Shown here one piece after another: positions 53,921-63,399 of a stretch of 64,000 nt of DNA. The number at the start of each line of letters is the position of its first letter. The stretch's first letter is position 1. Location: NCBI GenBank assembly GCA_016462645.1, contig JAEMSX010000006.1:1-64000 (forward strand). Direction: 5' to 3'. The DNA is from Thermoleophilaceae bacterium (GTDB taxonomy: Bacteria > Actinomycetota > Thermoleophilia > Solirubrobacterales > JACPNS01). A model generated the notes under the pieces. That model saw only the letters and a list, made by a program, of their open reading frames with translations. It was not told the origin of the DNA and ran no database searches. Position numbers and translations under genes: made by a program.

Positions 53921-53931
<11 letters not shown>
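52765..53931 (+). CDS. FMN-dependent alpha-hydroxyacid oxidase (lactate oxidase type)
   Basis: A 388-aa FMN oxidoreductase with a TIM barrel. The start [30 protein letters not shown] is the family N-terminal signature; LLLAPVGV and TPADRDL are substrate/FMN strands; the catalytic His is in [11 protein letters not shown], and the phosphate-binding loop is [27 protein letters not shown]. These enzymes oxidise L-lactate, glycolate or mandelate-type acids. The substrate is not decided. It overlaps the convergent aldo/keto reductase gene by 11 bases. Confidence 0.9.
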
Positions 53932-54904
<973 letters not shown>

Positions 54905-54975
54905 TCAGGTGATTGTATGGATGCGGCGGTGGCGCCGGTCCGACCGTGACCGCGGACCGGCGCAGATACCAGCCG

Positions 54976-55362
54976 CTAGTAGTTCTCGGACGGAGCCGAC
55001 TTCGAGAGCTCGTAGAGAATCACGATCGAGAGCAGGAACATGCAGAGCGACCAGAACGGTGCTGACGGAATTGTCAGCAAGTAGGCGATCGCGTTGAGCG
55101 CAGCGGCGATGATTCCGACGAACCTGCCCCACCCGCCGCCTACGAACAACGACAGGCCGGCAGTCAACTGAATGACCCCGATCAGCAGAATCGCCCAGCC
55201 GTATGACTTCAGGTCGGTTGCGATCAGCGTGACGTTCTCAGTGAAGAACTTCGAATCCCCGATCGCGGCGATTCCGTAGATGATGTCGGCGATACCCGCG
55301 ACTGTGAGCAGGACGCCGGCGAAAAGCCACCAACCGGTGACTCTGTCTGGATTTGCAGCCAT
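54976..55362 (-). CDS. DUF7144-like four-helix membrane protein
   Basis: A 128-aa integral membrane protein with four helices (WWLFAGVLLTVAGIADIIYGI, YGWAILLIGVIQLTAGLSLF, FVGIIAAALNAIAYLLTI and FWSLCMFLLSIVILYEL). This is the layout of the DUF7144-type actinobacterial family. ATG 55362 is fixed by AGGAGGAG just before it. It is divergent from an ArsR-family gene across a 135-base gap. Role unknown. Confidence 0.72.
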   Translation of the reverse strand: MAANPDRVTGWWLFAGVLLTVAGIADIIYGIAAIGDSKFFTENVTLIATDLKSYGWAILLIGVIQLTAGLSLFVGGGWGRFVGIIAAALNAIAYLLTIPSAPFWSLCMFLLSIVILYELSKSAPSENY

Positions 55363-55497
55363 AACTCCTCCTAGGTGGATGGACCTGCCTATGAGCTTCG
55401 CGGTCAAACGGTGCGATCCTGCCCCAGATGGGGGACGCGCGCGGGTTGGGGCATCGGGCTGAAGTCGTATTCGGCTTATTGTTATATCGTCATATCC

Positions 55498-55815
55498 ATG
55501 TATCGCGATATTCCCCAACTCAAGGCGGAGTTCTTCAAGGCCATGGGCCACCCCATGCGCATCCGAGTCCTGGAGCTACTCACCGAACGTGAGCGCCCCG
55601 TGTCGGAGATGCTGGAGGTCATCGACATCGAACAGTCTCACCTCTCGCAACAGCTCGGAGTGCTGCGCCGCGCGGGTCTCGTGGATTCGCGACGCGACGG
55701 GTCCTCGGTGACCTACGCGATGGCTGACGAGCGCGTCGCCCAGCTTCTGATCCTCTCAAAAGAGATGATGATCGACCGCTACCAAGCCTCACAGGACGGC
55801 TTGATCAGGCGGTGA
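55498..55815 (+). CDS. ArsR-family transcriptional regulator
   Basis: A 105-aa winged-helix regulator. The DNA-binding part contains KAMGHPMRIRVLELLTERERPVSEMLEVIDIEQSHLSQQLGVLRRAGLVDSRR. No cysteine metal site is present, so a metal response is unlikely. An ATATC-GTC-ATATC direct repeat sits just before the ATG and may be its operator. The region upstream also drives the divergent membrane protein gene. It converges with the monooxygenase gene, overlapping it by 11 bases. Confidence 0.85.
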   Translation: MYRDIPQLKAEFFKAMGHPMRIRVLELLTERERPVSEMLEVIDIEQSHLSQQLGVLRRAGLVDSRRDGSSVTYAMADERVAQLLILSKEMMIDRYQASQDGLIRR

Positions 55816-57313
55816 CCGGGGTCGCCGCCGGCGACTTGCTCTCAAATTTCATCACGCCGTCCGCGATCTCGGCCTTACGGAACAGCTTCACGTCACGCGG
55901 ATAGTTCTGGTAGACGCGCCACGGCACCGCGTCGCCCTGTTTGGGAAGGTCGGCGATCTTGCGCGTGATGTATCCCGACGAAAGGTCGAGGAACGGCAAC
56001 TCTTCCTTGAACCGCGCTGGCGCCACCGGCGTGAAGCTCGTGTATCCGCCCTGCTTCATGTGGTTGATGACGCGGCAGAGGTATTCCGAGACAAGGTCGG
56101 CCTTCAGGGTCCAGGACGCGTTCGTGTAGCCGAGCGTGTACGTGAAGTTCGGCACTCCGCTGAGGCCGACGCCCTTGTAGGCGAACGTTTCCTTGAGCAC
56201 CAGCGGCTCGCCGTTGAGCGTCATGTCGAGTCCACCGAAGCTTTCCATCAGCTCAAGTCCTGTCGCGGTGATGATCAGGTCGGCTTCGAGCTCCTTGCCC
56301 GATTTGAGCCTGATCCCTTGCGGGGTGAAGGTCTCGATCTGGTCCGTCTCGATCGAGACGTCGCCCTCGCGGATCGCACGGAAGAAGTCCCCATCAGGAA
56401 CGACGCAGAGTCGCTGATCCCACGGACCGTACGGTGGGTTGAAGTGCTTGTCGACATCGAATCCCTCGGGCAACTGGCGGGCGGCCATCCAACGAATCAG
56501 CTTGCTCACCTGGCCCGGTGCGATGCGACTGAGCTGGAAGGTCGCCATGAACTGGAACACGTTCTTCCAGCGCACGACCTTGTACGCGAGCCTCTCCGGC
56601 AGTTTGCGCCGCAGGAAGGCGGCGATCGGGTCGACGGCGGGCAGGGTCATGATGTAGGTCGGCGTGCGCTGCAGCATCGTCACGTGCTCGGCCTCGTCGC
56701 TCATCGCGGGCACGAGCGTCACGGCGGTGGCGCCGCTTCCGATCACGACGATCTTCTTGCCCGCGTAGTCGAGGTTGTCGGGCCAGTGCTGCGGGTGGAC
56801 GATCTCTCCCTCGAAGCTTTCTGAACCGGGAAACTCCGGCGTGTGGCCGGCTTCGTACTGGTAGTAGCCGGCCGCCGAGTGCAGCACACGCGCATTGATC
56901 TGTGATTGCTCACCGGTGGTGCGGTCCTCCAGCGTCACGAGCCAGCGCGCCGACTCATCCGACCAGTCGGCCGACTTCACTTGCGTGTTGAAGGTGATCT
57001 TCTCACGGAGCTTGAACTCGTCGGCGGTCTCATTGATGTAGTTGCGGATCGATTCACCGTCGGCAAGCGTCTTCTCGCCGAGCCACGGCTTGAAGCGAAA
57101 GCCGAACGTGAACATGTCCGAATCCGAGCGCACGCCGGGGTAGCGGAAGAGATCCCAGGTGCCACCGATGTTCTCGCGCCCCTCGACGATCTGAAAAGTG
57201 GTTCCGGGACACTCCGTGACGAGGTGCGCGCCCATACCGATTCCGGACAATCCCGCGCCGACCACAAGAACGTCGACCTCGGGGACTGCCCCGCTGGCTG
57301 CGTTGGATGACAT
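55805..57313 (-). CDS. FAD-dependent Baeyer-Villiger-type monooxygenase (EtaA-like)
   Basis: A 502-aa flavoprotein. The FAD motif is VVGAGLSGIGMG, the NADP motif is VVIGSGATAVTL, and between them is FEGEIVHPQHWP, which fits the Baeyer-Villiger fingerprint F-x-G-x-x-x-H-x-x-x-W-P. EtaA/EthA-type enzymes oxygenate ketones or activate thioamides; the real substrate is unknown. ATG 57313 gives the family-like start; an in-frame codon at 57436 is upstream of a normal N-terminus. Confidence 0.88.
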   Translation of the reverse strand: MSSNAASGAVPEVDVLVVGAGLSGIGMGAHLVTECPGTTFQIVEGRENIGGTWDLFRYPGVRSDSDMFTFGFRFKPWLGEKTLADGESIRNYINETADEFKLREKITFNTQVKSADWSDESARWLVTLEDRTTGEQSQINARVLHSAAGYYQYEAGHTPEFPGSESFEGEIVHPQHWPDNLDYAGKKIVVIGSGATAVTLVPAMSDEAEHVTMLQRTPTYIMTLPAVDPIAAFLRRKLPERLAYKVVRWKNVFQFMATFQLSRIAPGQVSKLIRWMAARQLPEGFDVDKHFNPPYGPWDQRLCVVPDGDFFRAIREGDVSIETDQIETFTPQGIRLKSGKELEADLIITATGLELMESFGGLDMTLNGEPLVLKETFAYKGVGLSGVPNFTYTLGYTNASWTLKADLVSEYLCRVINHMKQGGYTSFTPVAPARFKEELPFLDLSSGYITRKIADLPKQGDAVPWRVYQNYPRDVKLFRKAEIADGVMKFESKSPAATPVTA

Positions 57314-57434
57314 GCTCAAACTCTCCCTAGGAACTCCCGCGGCGCCCCCCGACACCAACTGTTTGGCGATCATACGTGAACCGTGCTTGGGGGGCCGACG
57401 CACGTTGTCCAGCGATCTGTAATCTGGGTTGACC

Positions 57435-58262
57435 ATGTGTCGCGTCTTCGGAGCCGTAGCGTCGGATCCAATTTCGATCCGTCATGAATTGGTCGAATCG
57501 TCCAATCCGATGATTCGACTCTCCGAAAGTCACGACTCCGGCTGGGGCGTCTGCGCGTATCCCGACGTCGGTTGCGCTGCGCCGCTCTCGGAACGCTTCC
57601 CCAGCGCGGCGTTCTCGGACAGTCGCTTCGACGCCGCGACCGAGATGCGTGGCCGGATCTTCAACGCGCACGTTCGGCGCGCGACGCTCGGCGGCCTCGC
57701 GGACGAGAACACCCACCCCTTCGAGTTCGGGCCCTACAGCTTCGCCCACAACGGAACGATCCTCGGGTACCGCAACATGTTGCGACCGGGGATGGGCGAA
57801 CCGGTCGGCCAGACGGACTCCGAGTGCTTCTTCATGCGACTGATGAACGACTTCGATCCCACGGATCCGATTCGCTCGATACGCGCCACTGTGGCCGCGC
57901 TCGTGGCCGGACACACCTTTTCGGGTCTCAATTTCGTCTTCAGCGACGGCCTGAAGCTCTACGCATACAAGCTGGGCATCTTCGAACTGCACTGGGTCAC
58001 CCGGCGGGGCGTCGCGATGGTCGCGAGCGAGCCCCTGACCGATGAGCGCTGGCACGCCGTGCAACAGGACGTTCTCCTGATACTCGACCCGGAGGACCCA
58101 GAAGAGATGTACGGCGAGCGTCTGCTGGGAGACCAGCTCGTCGAGGTGGCGCGGATCGAGAAGCTCGAACCCGACGCCTCGATGCGCGGAGATGAACGCG
58201 GCGAATGGGCGGCGAACTTCGCCATCGAGGTCGCCAGCCGGGCCGCAAGCACGCCTGCCTGA
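57435..58262 (+). CDS. Class II glutamine amidotransferase-like protein
   Basis: A 275-aa Ntn-type amidotransferase. The start MCRVFGAV puts the nucleophilic Cys directly after the initiator Met. Conserved segments are SHDSGWGVCAY, FNAHVRRATLGG, FEFGPYSFAHNGTILGY and TDSECFFM. This is the YafJ/EgtC-like group that releases ammonia from glutamine or hydrolyses gamma-glutamyl compounds. The partner enzyme is not adjacent. It begins at ATG 57435. Confidence 0.88.
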   Translation: MCRVFGAVASDPISIRHELVESSNPMIRLSESHDSGWGVCAYPDVGCAAPLSERFPSAAFSDSRFDAATEMRGRIFNAHVRRATLGGLADENTHPFEFGPYSFAHNGTILGYRNMLRPGMGEPVGQTDSECFFMRLMNDFDPTDPIRSIRATVAALVAGHTFSGLNFVFSDGLKLYAYKLGIFELHWVTRRGVAMVASEPLTDERWHAVQQDVLLILDPEDPEEMYGERLLGDQLVEVARIEKLEPDASMRGDERGEWAANFAIEVASRAASTPA

Positions 58263-58300
58263 CAAGAGACGCCGGGGCGAGCCGCGATAATCAGCGGCTC

Positions 58301-59689
58301 ATGGAATCGGTCTCCAAGCTCAAACTCGGCGTAGCCAAGAGCGTCGGCGCCGCCAGCCGCCTGAGCGGCCGCGGCGGCGGTACCTCGCTTCCCGGCAAAC
58401 TCCTGCTGCGACTGCAGGATGACGCGATCGCGCGGCTCTCCAGCGAGCTGCCGCGCGGCGCCGTTGTGATCTCGGCGACCAACGGAAAGACAACGACGGC
58501 TTCGCTGCTGGCGAGCGTGCTCGGGCGCTCGCGGATCCCCGTCGTGCACAACCGCGCGGGCGCGAACATGGCCGGCGGGATCGCCACCGCGCTGCTCGAC
58601 GCGACAAAGCACGGGCAGGTCCAGGGCCAGCTGGGACTGTTCGAGGTGGACGAGGCGTGGACTGCGCGGATTGTCGAACAGACGCAGCCTTCAGTCCTGC
58701 TGCTTGCGAACCTCTTTCGCGATCAACTCGATCGCTACGGAGAGCTCGAGACGCTCGCCGACTCCTGGCAGCAGATGATCGCCCAGCTCCCCGCCGAAAC
58801 GCGCGTCGTTCTGAACGCCGATGATCCACTGCTCGCGGGGCTGGGTGCGGATCGCCCGAACACGCTCTACTTCGGTCTCACCGACACCTCGCACGCTGAG
58901 CCGGTGCCGCGTCACGCCGCCGATTCCAAGTTCTGCCGTCGTTGCGGCGCGCCGCTCGAGTACGAAGCGGTGCAACTCGGGCACCTCGGGATCTACCGCT
59001 GCCCCAATGGCGACTTCGCGCGTCCGACTCCGCAGATCGCCGCGACGAAGATCACCACCCACGGCATGGAGGGCAGCGAGATCACGATCTCGACGCCGGA
59101 CGGGCCGATTGACTGTGAGCTTCCGATCCCCGGTCTCTACAACGTCTACAACGCCGTGGCCGCCACCGCGGCGGCCCACGCACTCGATCTGACCGCGGGC
59201 GCCATCTCCGGCGGCCTCGCGGCCGCCCGAGCGGTGTTCGGCCGAGTGGAGACGCTCGAGATCGGCGGGCATTCCGTGGCGCTGATGCTGATCAAGAACC
59301 CGACGGGCGCAAACGAGGTGCTGCGCACGATCGCCGAGGAGTCAGCGCCGTTCGATCTCTGGATCGCGCTGAATGACAAAATCGCCGACGGGCGTGATGT
59401 CTCATGGATCTGGGATGCTGACTTCGAGATGCTCGCAGGCAAGGTGGGCCAGATCACGTGTTCGGGCACTCGCGCCGAAGAGATGGCTCTGCGCCTTGCC
59501 TACGCGGGGATCGACCGCAAGCGCCTGATCGTTGAACGCGCGGTCGAGAAGTCGTTCGACGCCGCCGTCGCCGACTCCGTGCGCGCCGCAACCCCGATCT
59601 TCGCTCTGCCCACCTACACCGCGTTGCTCGAGTTGCGCACGGCGATCGCCAAGCGCGGCGACGCACCGAGCTATTGGGGGAGCACATGA
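58301..59689 (+). CDS. murT: Lipid II isoglutaminyl synthase subunit MurT
   Basis: A 462-aa Mur-ligase-like protein that, with GatD, amidates the D-Glu of lipid II. The ATP-binding motif is ISATNGKTTTA, followed by NRAGANMAGGIATALL and FEVDEAW. A zinc insertion is visible as CRRCGAPLEY...YRCPNGD; three cysteines are present but the fourth expected Cys is not. The C-terminal domain (IWDADFEML, FALPTYTALLEL) completes the fold. ATG 58301 is the start. Its stop overlaps the gatD start (ATGA). Confidence 0.92.
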   Translation: MESVSKLKLGVAKSVGAASRLSGRGGGTSLPGKLLLRLQDDAIARLSSELPRGAVVISATNGKTTTASLLASVLGRSRIPVVHNRAGANMAGGIATALLDATKHGQVQGQLGLFEVDEAWTARIVEQTQPSVLLLANLFRDQLDRYGELETLADSWQQMIAQLPAETRVVLNADDPLLAGLGADRPNTLYFGLTDTSHAEPVPRHAADSKFCRRCGAPLEYEAVQLGHLGIYRCPNGDFARPTPQIAATKITTHGMEGSEITISTPDGPIDCELPIPGLYNVYNAVAATAAAHALDLTAGAISGGLAAARAVFGRVETLEIGGHSVALMLIKNPTGANEVLRTIAEESAPFDLWIALNDKIADGRDVSWIWDADFEMLAGKVGQITCSGTRAEEMALRLAYAGIDRKRLIVERAVEKSFDAAVADSVRAATPIFALPTYTALLELRTAIAKRGDAPSYWGST

Positions 59690-60450
59690 ACGACTCCCCC
59701 ACCCTGCGTATCTGTGCGCTCTATCCCTCGCGCATGAACATTTACGCCGACCGCGGCAACATGCTGCTGCTCCAGCACCGCTGCGAGGCGCGCGGGATCG
59801 GCTTCGAACTGACGGCATCAGAGGCCGGCGAGCACGTCGATCCGGACGCACACGACCTCTTCTACATCGGCGGCGGCCAGGACTCCGACCAGATCCAGAT
59901 TGCCGGCGACATGTTGGAGACGAAGCAGGCCGCACTTGCCGAGGCGGCCGAGGGCGGCAAAGTCATCCTCGCCGTCTGCGGCGGATATCAGCTGCTGGGC
60001 GAGTACTACGAGCTGGCAGATCAGAAGGTCGAGGGCCTGGGGATCGTCGATCTGCGCACGGTGCGCGAGCCGGGTGAGCGTCTGATTGGAAATGTGATGA
60101 TCGAGTTCGAGGTCGATGGCTCTCCCCGTGTGCTTGCCGGGTTTGAGAATCACGGCGGTCGCACCTATCTTGAGTCCGGCTGCCCGCCCCTTGGCAGAGT
60201 GCTCAAGGGCCACGGCAACAATGGGAAGGACGGATTCGAGGGCGTCCACGTGAACAACGTCTTCGGCACATACCTGCACGGCCCGCTGCTGCCGAAGAAC
60301 GCATGGTTCGCCGACCATCTGACAAGGCTCGCGCTCGGTGGAGACATCGAGCTTGAGCCGCTCGATGACGACCTTGAGGATCTCGCCCACGAGAGTGCGA
60401 TCCGGGCCGCCGGCGGTGGCTCCGGACTCATGAGGCTCACGCAGCGATGA
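59686..60450 (+). CDS. gatD: Lipid II isoglutaminyl synthase glutaminase subunit GatD
   Basis: A 254-aa class I-like glutaminase. The nucleophile Cys98 is in ILAVCGGYQLLG, and His198 in GTYLHGPLL completes the pair. It supplies ammonia to MurT. The four-base overlap with murT confirms the heterodimer pair, and it overlaps the antiporter gene by four bases as well, giving a three-gene operon. Confidence 0.92.
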   Translation: MNDSPTLRICALYPSRMNIYADRGNMLLLQHRCEARGIGFELTASEAGEHVDPDAHDLFYIGGGQDSDQIQIAGDMLETKQAALAEAAEGGKVILAVCGGYQLLGEYYELADQKVEGLGIVDLRTVREPGERLIGNVMIEFEVDGSPRVLAGFENHGGRTYLESGCPPLGRVLKGHGNNGKDGFEGVHVNNVFGTYLHGPLLPKNAWFADHLTRLALGGDIELEPLDDDLEDLAHESAIRAAGGGSGLMRLTQR

Positions 60451-61640
60451 CGATCCCGCTCGCATCCGCCTCTGACGACGTCTCGAGCGCGCTGCTCGCG
60501 CTCTTCATCCTGCTGCTCGCGGCGAAGATCGGAGAAGAGATTTGTCGACGCATCGATCAGCCGGTCGTGATCGGCGAGATCCTGGCCGGAACGATCGTCG
60601 GCCCGTCCGTGCTCGGCCTGATCGAGCTCAACACGACACTTGATGTCTTCGCTGAACTCGGCGTGATCTTCCTGCTCTTCTGGGTGGGCCTTGAGACAAA
60701 GCTCGGCGACATTCGCTCCGTCGGAAAATCCGCCACCCTCGTCGGCGTATTCGGCGTCGTGCTTCCGGTGGCAGCAGGCGTCGGTGGCGCATTCGCACTG
60801 GGCGCTTCGACCGCGACGGCGGTCTTCATCGGCGCGGCGCTCGCCGCGACAAGCGTCGGGATCACCTCGGCGATCCTCGTCGAGCTCGACCTTCAATCCG
60901 GCCCCGCCGGCCGCACGATCCTCGGCGCCGCGGTGATCGATGACGTACTCGCGCTGCTGATCCTCGCCCTGGCCACCGGGATCGCGAGCGAGGGCGGCAT
61001 CAGCATCGGCGAGATCGGCCTGCTGCTCGTGCTCTCGGTCGCGTTTCTGCTGCTCTTCGGTCTAGGTGGGTCCAAACTGCTCAGCAGCCGCCCGGCGATG
61101 CTCGAAGCCCCGCGCTTTGCTGATTCTCCTTTGATGCCAGCAGTGCTGATCTGCCTGGGTCTCGCCGTGCTCGCGGCGCAGATCGGGCTTGCCGCAGTCA
61201 TCGGTGCCTTCCTCGCCGGCATGATCATCGCCGAAACGCGTGACCAGAACACGATTGAGATTGAGGTCGCCCCGCTCTACGCCTTCTTCGCGCCGTTCTT
61301 CTTCGCCGTGATCGGCGCGCAGCTCGATGTCGAGCGACTGCTCGACTACACGAACCTGCTCCTGCTGCTGGGAATCACCTTCGTCGCGGTCATCACCAAG
61401 TATGTCGGTTCGTGGATCGGCGCCGCGTCACTCGGAAAGCGCGACCGTTCGATCGTCAGCGTCGGCATGGTTCCGCGCGGCGAGGTCGGCGTGATCGTTG
61501 CGGGTCTCGGCTACTCGAAGGGCGCGATCGACGCGGACATCTTCGCGGTGGTCGTCGGCATGGCGATTCTCACCACGCTCATTGCGCCGTACCTGATCCG
61601 CGCGGCCGCGCGCAAGCGGCCAGCGCCCTCAGGAACCTGA
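60447..61640 (+). CDS. CPA2/Kef-type cation:proton antiporter
   Basis: A 397-aa protein with about 12 membrane helices. The start (LLALFILLLAAKIGEEICRRIDQPVVIGEILAGTIVGPSVLGL) is the Kef/NapA signature, and the ion-site helix has VIDDVLALLILAL with the paired Asp residues. No C-terminal nucleotide-binding domain is present. The ion is K+ or Na+. ATG 60447 overlaps gatD by four bases. Confidence 0.88.
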   Translation: MTIPLASASDDVSSALLALFILLLAAKIGEEICRRIDQPVVIGEILAGTIVGPSVLGLIELNTTLDVFAELGVIFLLFWVGLETKLGDIRSVGKSATLVGVFGVVLPVAAGVGGAFALGASTATAVFIGAALAATSVGITSAILVELDLQSGPAGRTILGAAVIDDVLALLILALATGIASEGGISIGEIGLLLVLSVAFLLLFGLGGSKLLSSRPAMLEAPRFADSPLMPAVLICLGLAVLAAQIGLAAVIGAFLAGMIIAETRDQNTIEIEVAPLYAFFAPFFFAVIGAQLDVERLLDYTNLLLLLGITFVAVITKYVGSWIGAASLGKRDRSIVSVGMVPRGEVGVIVAGLGYSKGAIDADIFAVVVGMAILTTLIAPYLIRAAARKRPAPSGT

Positions 61641-62060
61641 CGAACCGAAACCGCCGTCACCGCGCGTGGTCTCGTCGAACTCATCGACCTCAGACCACTC
61701 AGGCGCCGCGAACGCCACGATCATAAGTTGGGCGATCCGGTCGCCGGGCCTGACCTCATATGCAGCGTCGCGATCGGTGTTGAGCATCAGAACCTGAAGC
61801 TCGCCGCGGTAACCCGAGTCGATCAATCCAGGTGTGTTCGTGAGCGTGATTCCGCGTTTGTGCGCGAGTCCTGAGCGCGGAAGCACAAGTCCGGCGTGCC
61901 CCTCGGGGATCGCGACCGCAACGCCGGTCGGCACCTTGGCGCGTGCGCCTGGTTCCAGGACGGCGCCCTCGACCGCGTAGAGGTCACTGCCTGCGTCGCC
62001 GGCGTGCGCCTGGGTCGGAACGATCGCGTCATCGCGGAGCTTTTTGAAGCGCAACTGCAA
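61629..62060 (-). CDS. dut: dUTP diphosphatase
   Basis: A 143-aa trimeric-type dUTPase that hydrolyses dUTP to dUMP. The five motifs are visible: AHAGDAGSDLYAVE (1), PRSGLAHKRGI (2), GLIDSGYRGEL (3), RPGDRIAQLMIV (4) and the C-terminal GDGGFGSSG (5). It overlaps the antiporter gene by 12 bases on the opposite strand. Confidence 0.95.
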   Translation of the reverse strand: MQLRFKKLRDDAIVPTQAHAGDAGSDLYAVEGAVLEPGARAKVPTGVAVAIPEGHAGLVLPRSGLAHKRGITLTNTPGLIDSGYRGELQVLMLNTDRDAAYEVRPGDRIAQLMIVAFAAPEWSEVDEFDETTRGDGGFGSSGS

Positions 62061-62076
62061 GGTGCCGGGAGACTAC

Positions 62077-63363
62077 TCAGACGGCCGCGGGAACGCGAAA
62101 GCGTTCAAGGCGGGCGGCCAACGGCGCCGGCAGCTTTGCGAGCACGCGCACGCCGTCGGCGCGGTCGTCGCGGTGAAGATCTGCGGCTTGCTGGTGCAGC
62201 GTGTCGAGAATGTCGCCGTCCGTGTAGGGAACGAGCAGATCGACCGGAACCAGGCGGGCGGCGAGCTTCGTGGCGATCGCCTCGCGCAGTTCGTCGAGCC
62301 CCTCCCCGCTGACAGCGGACACCAGCGAGGCGCCGGGGAAGCGATACTGGAGCTCTTCTTTTCGCTCGGCCGTCACGAGGTCGATCTTGTTCAGCACCAG
62401 GTGCGAGTCGTTCTCGATCACGCCCGTCTCGACCAGCACGTCATCCACGGCCTGGATCATCTCTTTCAGGTCGGCCTCCTCCATCGAGGCGTCGACCACG
62501 TGCAGAACGAGCTCGGCCGAGAGCGCCTCCTCCAGCGTGGACGCGAACGCGTCGACCAACTGATGCGGAAGCTTGCGGATGAATCCCACGGTGTCGGTGA
62601 GCAGAACGGTGCGACCGTCGACTTCGAGTGTGCGGGTCGTCGGGTCAAGCGTCTCGAACAAGCGGTCTTTGACGGTGACGTCTGCGCCGGTCAGCTTGTT
62701 CAGAAGACTCGACTTGCCGGCGTTCGTGTAGCCCGCCAGGGCCACGGTTCCGATGCTCTTGCGCTCGCGTTCGCGACGGCGCGTCTCGCGGGCCGAGCTG
62801 ACCAGTGCGAGCTTGCGGCGCAGGGCCGTGATGCGGTCGCGTGCGAGTCGACGGTCGGTTTCGATCTGGGATTCACCCGGCCCCCTGGTGCCGATGCCGG
62901 CTCCGAGGCGCTCGAGGTGGGTCCAGAGTCCGCGCATGCGTGAAAGGTTGTATTCCAGCTGGGCGAGTTCGACCTGCAGCTTGCCTTCGGCGCTCTTCGC
63001 GTGTCCGGCGAAGATGTCGAGAATGATCTCCGTGCGGTCCACGACCGAGATTCCGACCTCTTTCTCGAGGTTGCGCGCCTGGCGGGGCAGCAGTTCGTCG
63101 TCGCAGGCGATGACGTTGGCGTTCGCCTCCTTGGCGGCCGCCTTCAGCTCCGCGATCTTTCCACTGCCGAAGTACGTGTTGGGATCGGGCTCCTCGCGGC
63201 GCTGATACATCTCGCCGGCGACGGCGACGCCGGCGGTCCGCAGCAGTTCGCGAAGCTCGGCGAGGTCTGGTTCTGTTGGGGCAGAAGCAATGCAGAACGC
63301 GCGCTGCTTTGCGCGCGGATTGACAATGCCTTCCCCATAACGTGACTCGCGGCGTTCCTGCAC
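62077..63363 (-). CDS. hflX: GTPase HflX
   Basis: A 428-aa ribosome-associated GTPase. The N-terminal HflX domain contains TYFGSGKIAELKAAAK; a long helical region precedes GTRGPGESQIETDRR. The G domain shows G1 GYTNAGKSSLLN, G3 DTVGFIRKLPH and G4 NKIDLV. HflX splits stalled ribosomes under stress. It is 17 bases upstream of dut on the same strand. Confidence 0.95.
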   Translation of the reverse strand: MQERRESRYGEGIVNPRAKQRAFCIASAPTEPDLAELRELLRTAGVAVAGEMYQRREEPDPNTYFGSGKIAELKAAAKEANANVIACDDELLPRQARNLEKEVGISVVDRTEIILDIFAGHAKSAEGKLQVELAQLEYNLSRMRGLWTHLERLGAGIGTRGPGESQIETDRRLARDRITALRRKLALVSSARETRRRERERKSIGTVALAGYTNAGKSSLLNKLTGADVTVKDRLFETLDPTTRTLEVDGRTVLLTDTVGFIRKLPHQLVDAFASTLEEALSAELVLHVVDASMEEADLKEMIQAVDDVLVETGVIENDSHLVLNKIDLVTAERKEELQYRFPGASLVSAVSGEGLDELREAIATKLAARLVPVDLLVPYTDGDILDTLHQQAADLHRDDRADGVRVLAKLPAPLAARLERFRVPAAV

Positions 63364-63399
63364 TGCCTCTAAGCCTACCGGCGCAGTGCGCGGACGGAT

